A stretch of 64,000 bases of DNA from Streptomyces sp. MA5143a. Its GTDB lineage: Bacteria > Actinomycetota > Actinomycetes > Streptomycetales > Streptomycetaceae. Under the pieces are notes generated by a model. That model ran no database searches. It had not been told where the DNA came from and saw nothing but the letters and a program-made list of their open reading frames with translations. Both the position numbers and the translations under genes were made by a program. The stretch spans positions 1 through 64,000 of the forward strand of contig NZ_OLMK01000094.1 in assembly GCF_900290235.1 (NCBI RefSeq), given 5' to 3'. This document shows, piece by piece, positions 61,293-64,000 of this stretch; position 1 is the first letter of the stretch, and each line of letters starts with the position of its first letter.

Positions 61293-62435
61293 ATGAGCGG
61301 AGTCGGTGACCCACGGCCGGGGAGCCTCGGTGACACGCGGTCACGGAGGGTCGCGGGGCCGCTGAGCGGACTGCGTCCCTTCTCGATCAAGACGAAACTG
61401 GGCACGCTCGTCGTCGTCTCCGTCCTGATCACCACGGGTCTGTCGATGATCGCCGTGCACACCAAGACGGAGCTGCGCTTCATCACGGTGTTCTCGATGA
61501 TCGCCACACTGTTGATTACGCAGTTCGTGGCGCATTCGCTCACCGCTCCGCTGGACGAGATGAACGCGGTCGCCCGGTCCATCTCGCGCGGCGACTACAC
61601 CCGGCGGGTCAGCGAGAACCGCCGGGACGAGCTGGGCGACCTGGCCCACACCATCAACCTGATGGCCGACGAGCTGGAGGCCCAGGACCGGCAGCGCAAG
61701 GAGCTCGTGGCGAACGTCTCCCACGAGCTCCGCACGCCCATCGCGGGCCTCAGGGCGGTGCTGGAGAACATCGTGGACGGCATCGCGACCGCCGACCCCG
61801 AGACGATGCGTACGGCGCTGAAGCAGACGGAGCGGCTGGGCCGGCTCGTGGAGACGCTGTTGGACCTCTCCCGTCTCGACCACGGCGTCGTCCCGCTCCG
61901 CAAGCGCCGTTTCGAGGTGTGGCCGTATCTGTCCGGGGTCCTCAAGGAGACCCAGATGGTGGCCAGCGCGCGTGGGGGCATGGCCTCCGGTTCCGGCAGC
62001 CACACCCGCAAGGACGTCCACCTCCATCTCGACGTCCACCCCCCGGAGCTGACGGCGCACGCCGACCCCGAGCGCATCCACCAGGTGGTCGCCAACCTCA
62101 TCGACAACGCGGTCAAGCACAGCCCCCCGCACGGCCGTGTCACCGTCAAGGCCCGCCGCGGGTCCACACCGGAGTCCCTGACCCTCGAAGTGCTGGACGA
62201 GGGCCCCGGCATCCCGGAGTCCGAGTGGCACCGCGTCTTCGAACGCTTCAACCGCGGTGCGGTGAGCCGACCGCACGGCCCCGGCAGCGACGGCGGCACC
62301 GGCCTCGGCCTGGCCATCGCCCGCTGGGCCGTGGACCTCCACGGCGGCCGCATCGGCGTCGCCGAGTCCCCCAAGGGCTGCCGCATCCAGGTGGCTCTGC
62401 CGGGAGCGCCGCCCGCCCGCTCCCCCCAGCCGTAG
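61293..62435 (+). CDS. Sensor histidine kinase
   Basis: A 380-residue kinase paired with the response regulator. Two helices (LGTLVVVSVLITTGLSMIAV, ITVFSMIATLLITQFVA) are separated by a very short loop, so it may sense within the membrane. HAMP follows (ARSISRGDYTRRV), then the H-box LVANVSHELRTPIAGLRAVL. The ATPase shows NLIDNAVKHSPPHG, VLDEGPGIPESEW and GGTGLGLAIARWAVDLHGG. The stop at 62435 is followed by a large hairpin. Confidence 0.95.
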   Translation: MSGVGDPRPGSLGDTRSRRVAGPLSGLRPFSIKTKLGTLVVVSVLITTGLSMIAVHTKTELRFITVFSMIATLLITQFVAHSLTAPLDEMNAVARSISRGDYTRRVSENRRDELGDLAHTINLMADELEAQDRQRKELVANVSHELRTPIAGLRAVLENIVDGIATADPETMRTALKQTERLGRLVETLLDLSRLDHGVVPLRKRRFEVWPYLSGVLKETQMVASARGGMASGSGSHTRKDVHLHLDVHPPELTAHADPERIHQVVANLIDNAVKHSPPHGRVTVKARRGSTPESLTLEVLDEGPGIPESEWHRVFERFNRGAVSRPHGPGSDGGTGLGLAIARWAVDLHGGRIGVAESPKGCRIQVALPGAPPARSPQP

Positions 62436-62500
62436 GGCTCCGCCGCAACAGAGTTCGTGTGGTGAGGTGGTCGGCCGACCGCGGCGCCGCCGTGGTCGCT

Positions 62501-62571
62501 CGCGCAGTTCCCCGCGCCCTTGACGGCATGGGTCGCGCCCGGCGCCGTCAAGGGGCGCGGGGAACTGCGCG
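62501..62571. terminator. Large hairpin made of two inverted copies of the dispersed repeat
   Basis: CGCGCAGTTCCCCGCGCCC plus TTGACGGC (62501-62527) pairs with GCCGTCAA plus GGGGCGCGGGGAACTGCGCG (62544-62571) with a single extra G. The 27-base arms enclose a 16-base loop. It lies 65 bases after the kinase stop. Confidence 0.85.
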
Positions 62572-63048
62572 ACAAGCCACAGCGCGCCCGCGGGACACAC
62601 GCACCGATCGCCCCACGATCGCGGGGGCCCGGGGCGGCAGCCCCGAAGCCGGTACCCACCTTCCCGTGGCCGAATCCCCTCACCCTTGCCAGATTTCGCT
62701 CATCCTCCCAGGGCTTACATATCTGCCAAGTTGACGTAAAGTTCGAACCGGAGCCACAAGATCCACGATCGATCCGCGTCGACGGACACGTGTGATCAGG
62801 TGCGTTCAGCCGGTCGGCCGCGCGTTCATCGCCGCAGGCCCCGCCGGACGCATGCCCGATCTGTGCCCACCGCACCCATTCCGGACCGGAACCCCGCTTG
62901 TTTCCCGCCATTTCCAGCCCCGAAACACGCATTCCGATGTGACTTACGCGACGATGACGGGGCTCGACCTGACCTTCCCGGCCACGGAGGCGTAGCCTTT
63001 ATTCCCGCTGTCCATCACCTTGTGAAGCGGAAGAGGGCGGTTGCCGCC
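62572..63048 (+). promoter_or_regulatory. Upstream region of the kgd gene
   Basis: No gene is evident in these 477 bases. TTGACGTAAAGTTCGAACC near 62,731 could be a -35 region. An in-frame GTG at 63022 would extend the following gene by 9 codons. Confidence 0.3.
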
Positions 63049-64000
63049 GTGTCGCCACAGTCCCCCAGTAACTCGAGCATCTCGACCGACGCAGACCAAG
63101 CGGGTAAGAACCCCGCCGCGGCCTTCGGTCCGAACGAGTGGCTCGTCGACGAGATCTATCAGCAGTACCTCCAGGACCCGAACTCGGTAGACCGAGCCTG
63201 GTGGGACTTCTTCGCCGACTACAAGCCGGGGGCTGCCGCCGCCTCGGCTCCGGCGGGTACTGCGGCGAAGGGGGCCCCGGCGACCACCACGCCCGCGGCG
63301 CCCGCCGCCCCGGCCCAGGCCGCCCCCGCGGCTCCGGCCGCGCCCGCTCCGGCCGCTCCGAAGCCCGCCGCCGCTGCCCCGGCCCCGGCCGCCGCGAAGC
63401 CCGCGGCCGCCGCGCCGGCGAAGCCGGCCGCCGCCCCCGCGAAGCAGGCCGCGCCGGCCGCTCCCGCCGAGGGGCCGGAGCTGATCACGCTGCGCGGCCC
63501 GGCCGCCGCCGTCGCGAAGAACATGAACGCGTCGCTGGAGCTGCCCACGGCCACGTCCGTGCGCGCCGTCCCGGTGAAGCTGCTCTTCGACAACCGCATC
63601 GTCATCAACAACCACCTGAAGCGCGCCCGGGGCGGGAAGATCTCCTTCACGCACCTGATCGGCTACGCGATGGTGCAGGCCATCAAGACGATGCCGTCGA
63701 TGAACTGGCACTACGCGGAGAAGGACGGGAAGCCCACCCTCGTCAAGCCGCCGCACGTCAACTTCGGCCTCGCCATCGACCTGGTGAAGCCCAACGGCGA
63801 CCGCCAGCTGGTCGTCGCGGGCATCAAGAAGGCCGAGACGCTGAACTTCTTCGAGTTCTGGCAGGCCTACGAGGACATCGTCCGCCGCGCCCGTGACGGC
63901 AAGCTGACGATGGACGACTTCACCGGTGTCACGGTCTCCCTGACCAACCCCGGCGGCCTCGGCACCGTCCACTCCGTGCCCCGCCTGATGCCCGGCCAGT
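63049..64000 (+). CDS. kgd: Multifunctional 2-oxoglutarate decarboxylase/dehydrogenase (E1-E2 fusion), 5' part
   Basis: The first about 317 residues of a large enzyme that runs past the window end. It starts MSPQSPSNSSIS, then AAFGPNEWLVDEIYQQYLQD and SVDRAWWDFFADYKPG, the N-terminal helix of 2-oxoglutarate dehydrogenases. A long Ala/Pro/Lys linker (about residues 60-140) leads to an E2-type acyltransferase domain: MNASLELPTATSVRAVPVKL, FDNRIVINNHLKR, PHVNFGLAIDLVKPNGDRQL and TVSLTNPGGLGTVHSVPRLM. This E2-E1 fusion is the actinobacterial form (KGD/SucA). The GTG at 63049 is used. Confidence 0.95.
   Translation, partial: MSPQSPSNSSISTDADQAGKNPAAAFGPNEWLVDEIYQQYLQDPNSVDRAWWDFFADYKPGAAAASAPAGTAAKGAPATTTPAAPAAPAQAAPAAPAAPAPAAPKPAAAAPAPAAAKPAAAAPAKPAAAPAKQAAPAAPAEGPELITLRGPAAAVAKNMNASLELPTATSVRAVPVKLLFDNRIVINNHLKRARGGKISFTHLIGYAMVQAIKTMPSMNWHYAEKDGKPTLVKPPHVNFGLAIDLVKPNGDRQLVVAGIKKAETLNFFEFWQAYEDIVRRARDGKLTMDDFTGVTVSLTNPGGLGTVHSVPRLMPGQ

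Noticed and set aside
62790..62995. Short + ORF upstream of kgd
   Set aside because: No ribosome site, no recognisable family, and codon bias weaker than in neighbouring genes.

Overview
The window reads as a piece of a Streptomyces chromosome. Base composition is strongly GC-rich, third codon positions are almost always G or C, and GTG and TTG starts are common. Several genes are typical of the genus: a Ku protein with a Lys/Ala tail, an HspR-type operator before lon, a complete conservon, and an E1-E2 fused 2-oxoglutarate decarboxylase. From memory, the gene order matches the S. coelicolor core region around SCO5281-SCO5367 in reverse; that was not checked by alignment.

Bases 1-22,000 lie almost entirely on the minus strand and are core metabolism. 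In transcription order from the right they are a response regulator, the ArgRS-like protein NrtL, lysA, hom-thrC, thrB, rho, a secreted S1 protease, an LCP ligase, rpmE, prfA-prmC-tsaC-pseudophosphatase-glyA, a WecA-type glycosyl carrier enzyme, and the start of the ATP synthase operon (atpI, atpB). Strong hairpins separate most of these units. A tRNA-Arg(CCG) at 22.0 kb ends the block.

Bases 22.1-24.8 kb form a small, loosely packed accessory patch. It holds a MITE-like element with terminal inverted repeats in CTAG, a membrane-protein gene broken by one in-frame amber codon, a ZIP transporter, a modA remnant and a ferredoxin-like protein. Bases 24.8-33.5 kb hold a very large SpoIIE/PP2C regulator, a polytopic UPF0104-type membrane protein, a divergent NHEJ pair (ku and a ligD-type polymerase) around five ~21-bp repeats, a NERD protein and a dual-specificity phosphatase.

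Bases 33.6-44.2 kb are dominated by the cell envelope: a lipoprotein-histidine kinase pair without a response regulator, a secreted SH3 protein, a RodA/FtsW-PBP pair, an AurF-type diiron protein with a TetR regulator, and a secreted NlpC/P60 hydrolase. Bases 44.2-50.2 kb are a conservon (cvnA-B-C-D) followed closely by a styrene-monooxygenase-like flavoprotein. A PP2C-like phosphatase is divergent from it.

Bases 51.3-64.0 kb begin with a 128-bp direct duplication around a minisatellite that copies the 3' end of a marR gene. Next come lon with a HAIR operator, a decayed GNAT gene, a rhomboid-like membrane protein, a TetR/GH3 pair around a clear palindromic operator, a spermidine-synthase-like protein, an OmpR-type two-component system and the start of the kgd gene. 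Three proteins look like pseudoenzymes by motif: the Cys-to-Ser LMW-PTP, the GH3 without its nucleophile Asp, and the ArgRS-like protein without a catalytic core.
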